DNA from: Candidatus Rokuibacteriota bacterium
GTDB lineage: Bacteria > Methylomirabilota > Methylomirabilia > Rokubacteriales > CSP1-6
DNA: 64,000 nucleotides
Direction: 5' to 3'
NCBI GenBank assembly: GCA_030647435.1
Contig: JAUSJX010000022.1
Coordinates: forward strand, 62,001-126,000
Of the stretch, positions 54,899 through 63,032 are shown piece after piece. A program made the translations under genes and the position numbers. Each line of letters begins with the position of its first letter. The first letter of the stretch is position 1. A model generated the notes under the pieces. The model did not search any database. It saw only the letters and a program-made list of their open reading frames with translations, and was not told the DNA's origin.

Positions 54899-55644
54899 CG
54901 ACCCGCGCCGAGTTTCTCGGGAGCATCCGTCAGGAGATGGCCAAGACGCGCGGCCTGTTCGAAGCGCGGCCCGTGCCGCGTCCCGCCGGCGCCGGACAGG
55001 CCGCCGAGGTCGTCAGGCGCCAGATGCTCGAGCGCTGGCCCCCGGCCCTCGAGCGCTTTCGCGAAGAGTTCGAGCGCGTCGCCGGCGTCTTCCACCGGGT
55101 TTCGAGCATGGACGAGGTCCCGGGGGTGATACGTCGCATCGCCCAGGAGCGCCAGGCGACGAGCGTCCTGTCATGGCATCCGGAAGCGCTGGGCCTCGAC
55201 CTCCGCGGGAGCCTGGGGGCGGACGGGTTCGCGGTTACCGTGGCTCCGGACGGCGACCCTGACGCGGCGGCGCGCGCGAGCCACCGGGACGCCGCGGCCC
55301 GCGCCGAGATCGGCGTGACCGGCGTCGACTGGGCCCTGGCGGAGACCGGCACGCTCGTTCTCGTGTCGGGCAGGGGACGGCCGCGCTCGACATCGCTCCT
55401 GCCGGCGACGCATGTGGCCGTCTTCGGGCACGACAGGCTGGTCGAGTCGCTGGAGCAGGTCGGGGTCATGCTGGAGGCTCTTCACGTCAACCCAGCGCTC
55501 AGCATGTCGGGCGCCGTCATCAACTTCATCACCGGCCCCTCGCGCACCGCCGACATCGAGCTGACGCTCACGCGCGGCGTCCACGGGCCGAAGGAAGTTC
55601 ACGCCATCTTCGTGGAGACGCCCAACTTCGTGAAGACCCAATGA
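54895..55644 (+). CDS. lutC: LUD-domain protein (LutC type)
   Basis: A 249-aa third subunit of the LutABC lactate-oxidising system, with the LUD phrase VDWALAETGTLVLVSGRGRPRSTSLLPATHV split over 138-170 and PSRTADIELTLTRGVHGPKE near the end. Upstream in-frame codons are shadow of lutB. It overlaps the DUF2203 gene by four bases. Confidence 0.9.
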   Translation: MTTRAEFLGSIRQEMAKTRGLFEARPVPRPAGAGQAAEVVRRQMLERWPPALERFREEFERVAGVFHRVSSMDEVPGVIRRIAQERQATSVLSWHPEALGLDLRGSLGADGFAVTVAPDGDPDAAARASHRDAAARAEIGVTGVDWALAETGTLVLVSGRGRPRSTSLLPATHVAVFGHDRLVESLEQVGVMLEALHVNPALSMSGAVINFITGPSRTADIELTLTRGVHGPKEVHAIFVETPNFVKTQ

Positions 55645-56057
55645 CCGAGCGCCTCTTCACGGCGGCCGAGATCAACGCGCTGATCCCGCGGCTCAGCGAT
55701 CTCATGGGCGAGGCGATGGAGCTCCACCGGAGAGCAAGCGCGCTCCAGGAGGCGCTCGGTGAGGAGCGCGAGCGGATCAGGGTCTCGGGCGGCGCCATGG
55801 TGGACCAGCGCGACTGGAAGGCGCGGGCCGAGAGGCTCGATGGCTACGCGATCGAGGTCAAGCAGGTGCTCCAGCAGGTCCTCGACATGGGCGGCGTGAC
55901 GAAGGACCTCGAGATGGGGTTGGTGGACTTTCCAGGGCTGGTGCCCCAGGTGGCGGGGTCCCAGCCGGTCAATCTCTGCTGGAAGCACGGGGAGGACGCG
56001 GTCCGCTTCTGGCACGGCTTCGACGAGGGGTATGGGCAGAGGAGGCCGCTCCCGTGA
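55641..56057 (+). CDS. DUF2203 family protein
   Basis: A 138-aa soluble protein. The N-terminal half is helical (FTAAEINALIPRLSDLM) and the C-terminal half has the family phrase GLVDFPGLVPQ and LCWKHGEDAVRFWHGFDEGY. Function is unknown. It sits between lutC and the HAD gene with four-base overlaps, so it belongs to the same transcription unit. Confidence 0.88.
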   Translation: MTERLFTAAEINALIPRLSDLMGEAMELHRRASALQEALGEERERIRVSGGAMVDQRDWKARAERLDGYAIEVKQVLQQVLDMGGVTKDLEMGLVDFPGLVPQVAGSQPVNLCWKHGEDAVRFWHGFDEGYGQRRPLP

Positions 56058-56800
56058 CGCCGTCGGCCGTCCTCTTCGACCTGTTCGACACGCTCGTCCT
56101 CCTGGACCGCTCGAGGCTGCCTGAGGTGCACGTCAAGGGCAAGACGCGCCGCACGACGGCCGGGCATCTCCACCGCGCCTTCCAGCCGTTCGCTCCCGGC
56201 CTCTCCTTGGAGGACTTCGTCGACGCGCTCTTCTGGAGCTGGCAGGAGGCGGAGCGCATTCGCGGCGAGAGCCTCCGGGAGGTGACGGCGCCCGAGCGCT
56301 TCGGCATGATGTTCGCGCGCCTCGGCCTCGGCCACGGGATGGTGCCCCCGGAGGCGCTCCAGATGCTGCTGGCGACCCACATGCAGGAGCTCTCGAAGGC
56401 CGTGGTCTTCCCCGAGCACCACGGCGACCTGCTGAGGGGCCTCAAGAAGCGCCACAGGCTGGCGGTCGTCTCCAACTTCGACTACACGCCGATGGCGTGG
56501 CACGTCCTCGAGCGGGAAGGGGTGGCCGACCTCTTCGAGACCGTGGTCGTCTCCGACGCGGTCGGCTGGCGCAAGCCCAAGCCCGTCATCTTCGAGCTGG
56601 CGCTGAGACGGCTGAGCGCAGCTCCCGGCGAGGCGCTCTTCGTCGGCGACCGCGCGGACATCGACGTCGCGGGCGCCCAGGGCGTGGGTATGGCCGCGGC
56701 CTGGATCAACCGTGACGGGAGCCCCTTGCCCGAGGGCGTGCAGGCTCCCGAGTTCGAGATACGGGACCTGGCCGAGCTCGAGCACATCTTGGGTGTGTAG
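56054..56800 (+). CDS. HAD-superfamily hydrolase, possible phosphoglycolate-type phosphatase
   Basis: A 248-aa HAD protein of the haloacid-dehalogenase/phosphatase class. Motif I is LFDLFDTLV, motif II SNFDYT, motif III lysine in WRKPKP and motif IV VGDRADIDVAGA. A helical cap lies at about 15-95. At the end of a glycolate/lactate operon a phosphoglycolate phosphatase role is attractive but unproven. The stop is in a 16-bp duplicated unit. Confidence 0.82.
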   Translation: MTPSAVLFDLFDTLVLLDRSRLPEVHVKGKTRRTTAGHLHRAFQPFAPGLSLEDFVDALFWSWQEAERIRGESLREVTAPERFGMMFARLGLGHGMVPPEALQMLLATHMQELSKAVVFPEHHGDLLRGLKKRHRLAVVSNFDYTPMAWHVLEREGVADLFETVVVSDAVGWRKPKPVIFELALRRLSAAPGEALFVGDRADIDVAGAQGVGMAAAWINRDGSPLPEGVQAPEFEIRDLAELEHILGV

Positions 56801-56826
56801 CATCTGGGGCGTGTAGCATCTGGGGC
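56795..56826 (+). repeat. Two 16-bp tandem units at the end of the HAD gene
   Basis: GTGTAGCATCTGGGGC occurs at 56795 and again at 56811 without change. The TAG in the first unit is the HAD stop codon. Confidence 0.93.
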
Positions 56827-56886
56827 ATCCAGGGCCCGATTCGGCGCATCCAAAGGGCGAGACCAAACCGAAGGCGAGGAGAGGAC

Positions 56887-57828
56887 ATGGCACCGACACG
56901 CAAGGTCGTGATCATCGGCTCAGGCCCCGCGGGCTATACCGCCGCCGTCTACGCGGCCCGGGCCAATCTGGCCCCCGTGATGTTCACCGGCATTCAGCCG
57001 GGTGGCCAGCTCATGCTGACGACGCTGGTTGAGAACTACCCCGGCTTCGTGGACGGCATCGACGGCCCGCCCCTCATGGAGACCTTCAAGGCCCAGGCGG
57101 CGCGCTTCGGCACCGAGATGATCGCCGAGGACGTGACGGAGGTGGACTTCAGCAGCCGGCCGTTCCGCGTGAAGGCCGACGACGCGGCCGTCGAGGCCGA
57201 TACGGTCATCATCGCCACGGGCGCCTCGGCCAAGCTCATCGGCCTGCCCAACGAGTCCAAGCTCATGGGGCGCGGCGTCAGCACCTGCGCCACCTGCGAC
57301 GGCTTCTTCTTCAAGGACCAGAACATCATGGTCGTCGGCGGCGGCGACTCCGCCATGGAGGAGGCGCTCTACCTCTCGCGCCTCGGCCGCCAGGTGCAGG
57401 TGGTCCATCGACGGGACTCGCTCCGCGCCTCCAAGATCATGCAGGAGCGCGCGCTGAAGAACCCCAAGATCGAGTTCATCTGGGACACGGGGGTCGAGGA
57501 CGTTCTCGACCCGGCCAAGGGCAAGGTGACGGCGGTACGGCTCAAGAACCTCAAGACAGGCGCCCAGTGGGAGACGCCCGTGGACGGACTCTTCGTCGCC
57601 ATCGGGCACCAGCCCAACACGGCCATCTTCAAAGGGAAGCTCGACCTGCACCCGAACGAATACGTCAAGGTCACGCCGGGGACCACGCAGACCTCCGTGC
57701 CCGGCGTCTTCGCGGCGGGCGACGTCGCCGACTTCACCTACCGACAGGCGGTCACGGCCGCGGGCACCGGCTGCATGGCCGCGCTCGAAGCCGAGCGCTA
57801 CCTCGAGGCACATCACTCAGGCCACTGA
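56887..57828 (+). CDS. trxB: Thioredoxin-disulfide reductase
   Basis: A 313-aa flavoenzyme. The FAD loop is IIGSGPAGYTAAVYAAR, the redox pair is in CATCDG, the NADPH loop is VVGGGDSAMEEALYL and the C-terminal FAD motif is GVFAAGDVADFTYRQAV. It keeps thioredoxin reduced with NADPH. GAGGAGAGG precedes the ATG. Confidence 0.96.
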   Translation: MAPTRKVVIIGSGPAGYTAAVYAARANLAPVMFTGIQPGGQLMLTTLVENYPGFVDGIDGPPLMETFKAQAARFGTEMIAEDVTEVDFSSRPFRVKADDAAVEADTVIIATGASAKLIGLPNESKLMGRGVSTCATCDGFFFKDQNIMVVGGGDSAMEEALYLSRLGRQVQVVHRRDSLRASKIMQERALKNPKIEFIWDTGVEDVLDPAKGKVTAVRLKNLKTGAQWETPVDGLFVAIGHQPNTAIFKGKLDLHPNEYVKVTPGTTQTSVPGVFAAGDVADFTYRQAVTAAGTGCMAALEAERYLEAHHSGH

Positions 57829-58138
57829 GGCGCTCTCGGCCGACGGGGGGCTTGTTGCCGACCGGGACCGAGGCCCCGGCTCACGCAGCGGTGTGATCCG
57901 CCCTTCATCGCTGATGCGTGGCTTCTCCTCGTTGTGTGCAGCCGCTATCGATTCCGTCGCGCTGGATACTGCGCCGCGGTTGCCGGCCCCGTCAATGGGA
58001 CGGCCGCTTGTGGCGACGCATCGGTCGACGATTTCCCGCCGCGGCGGCAGGGCCCCCGTTTGATCTCTCCTCCGCGCTCTGGCAGGATCGCCAGGACATG
58101 CCACCGCTCCTCTGGGATATGACAAGGCTCCTGCGCTA
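57829..58138. other. Intergenic region, no gene recognised
   Basis: About 310 bases between trxB and the transporter. A 102-codon minus frame crosses it, but it is Arg/Pro/Ser-rich, overlaps the end of trxB and matches no family I know. Lower coding regularity than the neighbours suggests decayed sequence. Confidence 0.4.
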
Positions 58139-59797
58139 GTGCCCGACGTTCAGGCCACCTCGCGCCCCGCCCCGCTCGCCGCCGTCTGGGGCTGGATCGA
58201 CCGCAACATTCTCGGCCTGGGCCGCGAGATGCGGTTGTCCTATCTCCCGCCACTGATGGTGTACGTCGCCGCGGGCATCTCAGGGCTCACCGGGATCGTG
58301 GGCACCTTCTTCGTCAAGGAGTATCTCGGGCTATCGGCGGAGTTCCTCGCCGGGCTCGGCTTCTGGGCCGGGCTTCCGTGGGCGCTCAAGATGCCGTTTG
58401 GGCATGTCGTCGACCTCATCTGGAAGCGGAAAGCCGGGCTCGTTTATCTCGGCGCCGCCCTGATCGCGACGAGCCTCCTGATCATGCTCGGCCTGCTCGC
58501 GAAGCGCACGGCGATGGAGCAAGTCATGACCGCCGAGGCGTGGTTCGTGCTGTCGACGCTCCTCGCGCCGATCGGCTATGTCCTGCAGGACGTCGTCGCC
58601 GACGCGATGACCGTCGAGGCGGTGCCCCGCGTGGACGAAAGCGGCCAGCCCATTCCGCCGGAGGAGCGGCGGCCGATGCACGCGACGATGCAGACGCTCG
58701 GCCGCGTGGCGATCATCGGCGGCAGCGTGCTCGTGGCGGCGGCGAACGTGTGGCTCTTCGCCGGCGCCGGCACCATGCCCGAGGCGCAGAAGGTCGCGAC
58801 CTATATCCGCGTCTACGAGCTCGCCCTCCTCGTTCCCGTCGTCTCCGTCCTCGGCGTGATGCTCGCGGGCATCATCCGCCGGCGCGATGACCGTCGGCTC
58901 ATTGCGCGCGGGTTCTCGGCCGAGCAGGCCGAAGCAATGCTCGACCCGCATCCGATCCCACCGCCCGTCAACTGGTGGATCCTGGGCGGCGGGCTGGCGT
59001 TCACGGCGATCAGCCTGAGCGTCGGGCTGGGCATGGTGCCGGCGGCCCAGGAGATCGTGTTCGTCGCGTCGATGACAATCGTGCTCTTCCTCATGTGGAA
59101 GCTCGTGCGCGAGCTCGAGCCAGGGGCCCGCCATACGCTCGTCGGCACCGCGCTCGTCATCTTTGTGTTCCGCGCCCTGCCCGGGCCGGGCGCGGGGTCG
59201 ACGTGGTGGATGATCGACATTCTGGGGTTCGACCAGCAATTTCTGGCGACGCTTTCGCTGATCGGCGGCGTGCTGACACTCCTCGGCCTCTTCCTCTTCC
59301 GTCGTTTCATGGGCGAGCGCGCGATCGCCTACATCGTCGGCTTTCTCACCATCGTGGGGACGATCCTCAGCCTTCCCATCGTCGGCCTGTACTACGGCCT
59401 GCACGAGTGGACCGCCGCCCACACCGGCGGCGTGGTGGATGCACGCTTCATCGTGCTCGTCGACACCGCGCTCGAGTCGCCGCTTGGGCAGATCGCGATG
59501 GTACCGATGCTCGCCTGGATCGCGATCAGCGCACCGGGCAGGTTGAAGGCGACATATTTCGCGGTGATGGCGTCATTCACCAATCTCGCCCTGTCGGCCG
59601 CGCAGCTCGGAACGAAGTATCTGAATCAGCTCTTTGTCGTGGAGCGCGAGGTGAAGGACGCCGCCACCGGCGCGGTCAAGGTCGCTGCCGACTACGGCCA
59701 GCTCGGTGACCTGCTGATTACGACGACGGTGCTCGGCTTCGTGGTGCCGCTGCTCGCGATCCTGTTCGTGAAGACCACTCGATTCCGGAGCGCTTGA
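58139..59797 (+). CDS. Major-facilitator-type transporter, BT1/folate-biopterin family
   Basis: A 552-aa membrane protein with about 12 hydrophobic segments. The opening FVKEYLGLSAEFLAGLGFW and PWALKMPFGHVVDLIW match the BT1 (folate-biopterin transporter) family, and the loop with LLAPIGYVLQDVVADAMTVE is typical of it. The substrate is unknown; pteridines or other cyclic compounds are possible. GTG start. No pathway gene is near. It is flanked by repeat-rich non-coding DNA on both sides. Confidence 0.72.
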   Translation: MPDVQATSRPAPLAAVWGWIDRNILGLGREMRLSYLPPLMVYVAAGISGLTGIVGTFFVKEYLGLSAEFLAGLGFWAGLPWALKMPFGHVVDLIWKRKAGLVYLGAALIATSLLIMLGLLAKRTAMEQVMTAEAWFVLSTLLAPIGYVLQDVVADAMTVEAVPRVDESGQPIPPEERRPMHATMQTLGRVAIIGGSVLVAAANVWLFAGAGTMPEAQKVATYIRVYELALLVPVVSVLGVMLAGIIRRRDDRRLIARGFSAEQAEAMLDPHPIPPPVNWWILGGGLAFTAISLSVGLGMVPAAQEIVFVASMTIVLFLMWKLVRELEPGARHTLVGTALVIFVFRALPGPGAGSTWWMIDILGFDQQFLATLSLIGGVLTLLGLFLFRRFMGERAIAYIVGFLTIVGTILSLPIVGLYYGLHEWTAAHTGGVVDARFIVLVDTALESPLGQIAMVPMLAWIAISAPGRLKATYFAVMASFTNLALSAAQLGTKYLNQLFVVEREVKDAATGAVKVAADYGQLGDLLITTTVLGFVVPLLAILFVKTTRFRSA

Positions 59798-60141
59798 GAG
59801 AGGGGGGGCCACAGACATCACGCCCCCGGTGACACGGTCCCGAGGCCTGCTACGCGTCAGCGCTAGTGCTGCCCTGGCGTGCGAGGACGCCGACGAACGA
59901 CGCGACAAATGCCGTAGACGCTGGGGCGACAGGCTAGAGCGCAGATAACATAAAGCCTGTTCTCAGTCATGGCCTCCCGAGGCCCGGCCCTCGCCTTTGC
60001 AGCGGGATGGGAAAGCTCAGATCGACGAAACGCATGGCGACCGCCATTTGGTGTCGCTTCTCACCGCGGATTGCCAATCGCGGGGTCAGGCTGTGACTTC
60101 TTATCAACCCCGAAGCGGCGTCGAGCGACCACCGGCCATTG
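59798..60141. other. Intergenic region with two repeat pieces and no gene
   Basis: The 344-base gap between the transporter and the NYN gene contains a diverged solo copy of the 38-bp terminal repeat (59937-59974) and the left arm of an inverted repeat (60082-60103). No coding frame is convincing. Confidence 0.5.
59937..59974 (+). repeat. Diverged solo copy of the 38-bp terminal repeat
   Basis: It matches the left arm of the element at 63018-63350 over 38 bases with a handful of differences and ends in the same TTCTCAGTCATGGCC. No opposite arm is found nearby, so it looks like a remnant. Confidence 0.7.
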
Positions 60142-60164
60142 TTAAGAAGTCAAAGCCTGACCCC
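60082..60164. repeat. REP-like inverted repeat at the 3' end of the NYN gene
   Basis: Arms 60082-60103 and 60143-60164 are inverted copies over 22 bases with one mismatch, each with GGGGTCAGGCT-type ends. The right arm contains the stop codon and last codons of the minus-strand NYN gene. It may act as a transcript end or REP-type repeat. Confidence 0.75.
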
Positions 60165-61287
60165 CGGGGGCCGCGCGGCGGCGTCCCCGGCCGCCCCGCC
60201 GCGAGCGCCGACGGCGCCGTCCGGTAGCCGGCTCGGGCACGGGCGCCTCCGCGGCCACCACCGCCGCGACGGGTTCAGCGCGCGCCGGCTCACCCACCAG
60301 CGTGATCATGCCCGTCGGGCTCACGGAGAGCTCCTTGATGCGCCGGAGCCGCGTGACGAGCCGTGGCGAGCCGGGCGGCCGCGCGAAGCCACGCGCCTTG
60401 AGTGTCCGCTCGATGGTGTCGATGAGGACGGCGCCGTTGGACGAACCCTGGGCCAGCTCGCGGACGATGTCGATGATCTCGTCATGGGGCGCGGTGTGCG
60501 CCCCAGCTGGGGGCAGAGGCGCAGGCTCGTGATGGCGCGGCTCGGCGCGTCGAGGCTCGGCGACCGCCACGGCCGATGCGCGCCCGGTGCGCGGGCTCCG
60601 GCGGCCGCGCCGCTCCCGGCTCCTCCTCGGCTCCTGGGCTTGGCGTGGCGCCTCCTTGGGCGTGTCGGTGAGCGAGCGGGACGAGAGCCGGCGGAAGGCG
60701 ATGCCGAGCCCCGTGGCCACGTCGCCCACCGCGTCGAAGGCGCGATCATCCGACACGATCTCCAGCACGTCGCCGGGGCGGGCCGCGGCCAGCCACGCGC
60801 CCGCGCTCACCGCGATGCGGAGATCACTCCAGTCCCGCACCCCGGTCGAGGGCGCGCTGTGGACGAGCTGGGCGCCATGACGGGCGAGCATGCGCGCCGT
60901 CTCGTAGCCGATCACGCGCCAGTTGCCGACGGCGACGAACTCCGTGCGCCAGCCGAGACGGTCGATGGCGAGGTGCTCGATCACCTGGGCGATGCGCCCG
61001 GGCTGGCTTGCGTTCTCGACGTCGAAGAAGATCGCGCGCTGGTTCGCCGGCAGCGGCGGCTCCGGCGTGGGAGGCGGCACGCGCGCCGCGAAGGCGAGCT
61101 CGGGCATGGCGAGCGATGCGACAGGCTCGTGCTCGCCGGCGGGTTCCGGGGAGGGCGCCGGAAGCGCGTCCCTCGGTGGCGGAAGCGCCGCCGGCTCGTC
61201 GAGCAGGGCCTTGGGAACGGTCGTGACTTTTCGGGCAAGGCGCGGTCTTGGAGCGCGGCGGCGGGGGACGGTCTTCTTACGTTTCAT
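60142..61287 (-). CDS. NYN (PIN-like) domain protein with basic disordered tails
   Basis: A 381-aa protein. Residues 1-85 are basic then Pro/Ala-rich. A NYN nuclease-like domain spans about 85-215: AIFFDVENAS with the first metal Asp, FVAVGNWR, WSDLRIAVSAGAW and EIVSDDRAFDAVGD. A second, winged-helix-like part (about 275-345; DEIIDIVRELAQGSSNGAV, RLRRIKELS) follows and the C-terminus is an Arg/Gly-rich RNA-binding-like tail. A role in RNA cleavage or turnover is plausible. The stop lies in a REP-like arm. The frame is open to 61353, but ATG 61287 matches the -10 spacing. Confidence 0.75.
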   Translation of the reverse strand: MKRKKTVPRRRAPRPRLARKVTTVPKALLDEPAALPPPRDALPAPSPEPAGEHEPVASLAMPELAFAARVPPPTPEPPLPANQRAIFFDVENASQPGRIAQVIEHLAIDRLGWRTEFVAVGNWRVIGYETARMLARHGAQLVHSAPSTGVRDWSDLRIAVSAGAWLAAARPGDVLEIVSDDRAFDAVGDVATGLGIAFRRLSSRSLTDTPKEAPRQAQEPRRSRERRGRRSPRTGRASAVAVAEPRRAEPRHHEPAPLPPAGAHTAPHDEIIDIVRELAQGSSNGAVLIDTIERTLKARGFARPPGSPRLVTRLRRIKELSVSPTGMITLVGEPARAEPVAAVVAAEAPVPEPATGRRRRRSRRGGRGRRRAAPGGQALTS

Positions 61288-61293
61288 GCTTGC

Positions 61294-61299
61294 ATCATA
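61294..61299 (-). promoter_or_regulatory. -10 element with leaderless spacing before the NYN gene
   Basis: On the minus strand TATGAT (61299-61294) is followed by six bases and the ATG at 61287. No ribosome site is visible. No good -35 is seen. Confidence 0.5.
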
Positions 61300-61361
61300 A
61301 ACCGTCTTGCCCTTGGAACGAGACCGCTGTGTTCTGCGGGCGGCCGGCGCCACGCGAGGGA

Positions 61362-61619
61362 GACAGCGAGCGGGTCGTCTTCCGGGACGTGGACGCGACC
61401 ATCCGGACCGGCGAGATCGTCGTCCTCGTGGGGCGAAGCGGTTCCGGCAAGTCCACCCTGCTCAACCTGATCCCGCTCCTCACCGTCGGGGAGCATCTGC
61501 TGCTGCCGCTCGAGGTCCCGGGGCAGGCCGACGCGGCCGGCCGGGCGCGGGCCCGGAAGCTCCTCGAGCGGGTCGGCCTCCGGGAAACTGTACCAATTAC
61601 CGGTGGAGACTGTGCTTGA
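61362..61619 (+). pseudogene. ABC transporter ATPase remnant (LolD/MacB type), internally deleted and truncated
   Basis: The frame gives the start of an ABC ATPase: DSERVVFRDVDATIRTGEI and Walker A GRSGSGKST. It then jumps after LLNLI straight to PLLTVGEHLLLPLEV and RKLLERVGLRE, which in LolD-type proteins lie about 45 residues further on, after the Q-loop. The Q-loop, signature motif and Walker B are absent, and an unrelated 10-residue tail ends the frame. No permease partner is near. It cannot work as an ATPase. Confidence 0.75.
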
Positions 61620-61754
61620 CGAACCCGTCGGCCTTGTGCCAAATAGCGCCTACTTCGGGACCTCCTCTGATCGTCTCCTCTCTAGCGTGGGACAGGGTAG
61701 GTCGAGGGGGCGGGTCGAGAGCTGATCGCCGCGACATACAGAGAAGGGAGCGTC

Positions 61755-62408
61755 ATGTTTCCGATCGGTGACGATAACTCTACCCGCAAGACCGCGCCGG
61801 TTGTCGTCTATGCCCTGATTGCGCTGAACCTCGCCTTGTTCTTCGCTGAGCTGAACGGCGGCGACCCGTTCATCGTGCGCTGGGCGTTCGTGCCCCGGCG
61901 CTTCCTCGCAGACCCGGCAGGCGGCTTCGTGACCGTCTTCACCTCCATGTTCATGCACGGCGGGTGGATGCACCTCGGGGGCAACATGCTGTACCTGTGG
62001 ATCTTTGGCGACAACGTGGAAGACCGTTTCGGTCACATGAAGTTCCTGGTCTTCTACCTGCTCTGCGGCATCGCGGCAACCTTCGCGCAGATGGCCTTCA
62101 ACCCGGGATCCAATGTGCCGAACGTGGGAGCGTCCGGCGCGATCGCTGGCGTTCTGGGCTCTTACATCCTGCTCTTCCCCAGGGCGCGAGTGCGGGTGTT
62201 GATGGGAAGGAGCGTCGTGCCGATGCCGGCGCTCGTCGTCATCGGCCTCTGGATCATCCTGCAGCTGGTCAGCGGGATCGGCTCGATTGCGCCCACGACG
62301 GATACGGGTGGGATCGCCTATATGGCTCACATCGGAGGGTTTGCCGCCGGGTTCGTGCTGACGTTGGTCCTGCGTGGGAATCGTGGGGCGGAGGAGGGCC
62401 GCCGTTAG
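61755..62408 (+). CDS. Rhomboid-family intramembrane serine protease
   Basis: A 217-aa membrane protein with six hydrophobic segments. The family motifs are HGGWMHLGGN (68-77), the catalytic serine S127 (GASGAIAG) and the catalytic H192 (AHIGGFAAG). It cleaves transmembrane substrates in the membrane; the substrates are unknown. AGAAGGGAG lies just before the ATG. Confidence 0.93.
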   Translation: MFPIGDDNSTRKTAPVVVYALIALNLALFFAELNGGDPFIVRWAFVPRRFLADPAGGFVTVFTSMFMHGGWMHLGGNMLYLWIFGDNVEDRFGHMKFLVFYLLCGIAATFAQMAFNPGSNVPNVGASGAIAGVLGSYILLFPRARVRVLMGRSVVPMPALVVIGLWIILQLVSGIGSIAPTTDTGGIAYMAHIGGFAAGFVLTLVLRGNRGAEEGRR

Positions 62409-62417
62409 GAACGGCGG

Positions 62418-62918
62418 ATGACCACGCCGGAGCGCCCACGGATGTCAGCGGAACGCAGGCAAGAGGAAATCGTCGTCCGCCGCGCCGACCCGATGGACCG
62501 GCCTCGCATCGAGGCCTTCTCCCGCGAGCGGGGCTACCGGGGCTTCCTGAGCCCGGAAGCCGCTGTCGTCATCGCCGAGCGCGGGCTCGACGTCGCCGGC
62601 CTCGGACGCGTCCAACCCGATAACGGTGTCCTCGTCCTGCGTGGCATGGGCGTCGACTCTGGCTTTCGGCGGCGTGGGATCGGCACCCGCCTGCTCGAAC
62701 TGCTCATCGCCGAGATCGGTGCCCGACGCTGCTATTGCATTCCCTACACCCACCTGCGCGAGTTTTACGGGCGCGCCGGTTTCGTCGACCTCGACCTCGA
62801 CTCCGCTCCCCATTTCCTTCGCGACCGCATCCTCGAATACCGGAATGCCGGAAACGACGTCATCCTGATGTGCCGTCCGGGCGGCGCGGACATGGCGGGA
62901 TCCCCGGCTGGGCCCTAG
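62418..62918 (+). CDS. GNAT-family N-acetyltransferase
   Basis: A 166-aa protein. The acetyl-CoA loop is FRRRGIGTRLLELL, preceded by a VLVLRGMGVDS strand and followed by TRCYC-like and REFYGRAGFVDL, the usual GNAT order. Acceptor unknown. It begins nine bases after the rhomboid gene. An alternative ATG lies nine codons in. Confidence 0.85.
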   Translation: MTTPERPRMSAERRQEEIVVRRADPMDRPRIEAFSRERGYRGFLSPEAAVVIAERGLDVAGLGRVQPDNGVLVLRGMGVDSGFRRRGIGTRLLELLIAEIGARRCYCIPYTHLREFYGRAGFVDLDLDSAPHFLRDRILEYRNAGNDVILMCRPGGADMAGSPAGP

Positions 62919-62921
62919 CCC

Positions 62922-63032
62922 CTATTTCTGCTCGATGCGTCCGACCTTGCGCACGCCGTCGGCGAGGCGTCGCGCGTCCGCGTCGAAGAACTTCTGAAAC
63001 TCCTGGCCCTGCTTGAAGAGCGTAGATAACAT
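62922..63032 (-). pseudogene. C-terminal remnant of a Bug/TctC-type solute receptor
   Basis: The last 32 or so codons before a TAG at 62924-62922 read as an amphipathic end (FQKFFDADARRLADGVRKVG) of the kind that closes tripartite tricarboxylate receptors. Similarity ends within a few bases of the left arm of the repeat element at 63018. The short frame could start at an ATG at 63032 inside that arm. The body of the gene is gone. Confidence 0.5.

Noticed and set aside
57817-58125. A 102-codon minus frame between trxB and the transporter
   Set aside because: Low-complexity composition, overlap with trxB and no recognisable motif; not listed as a gene.
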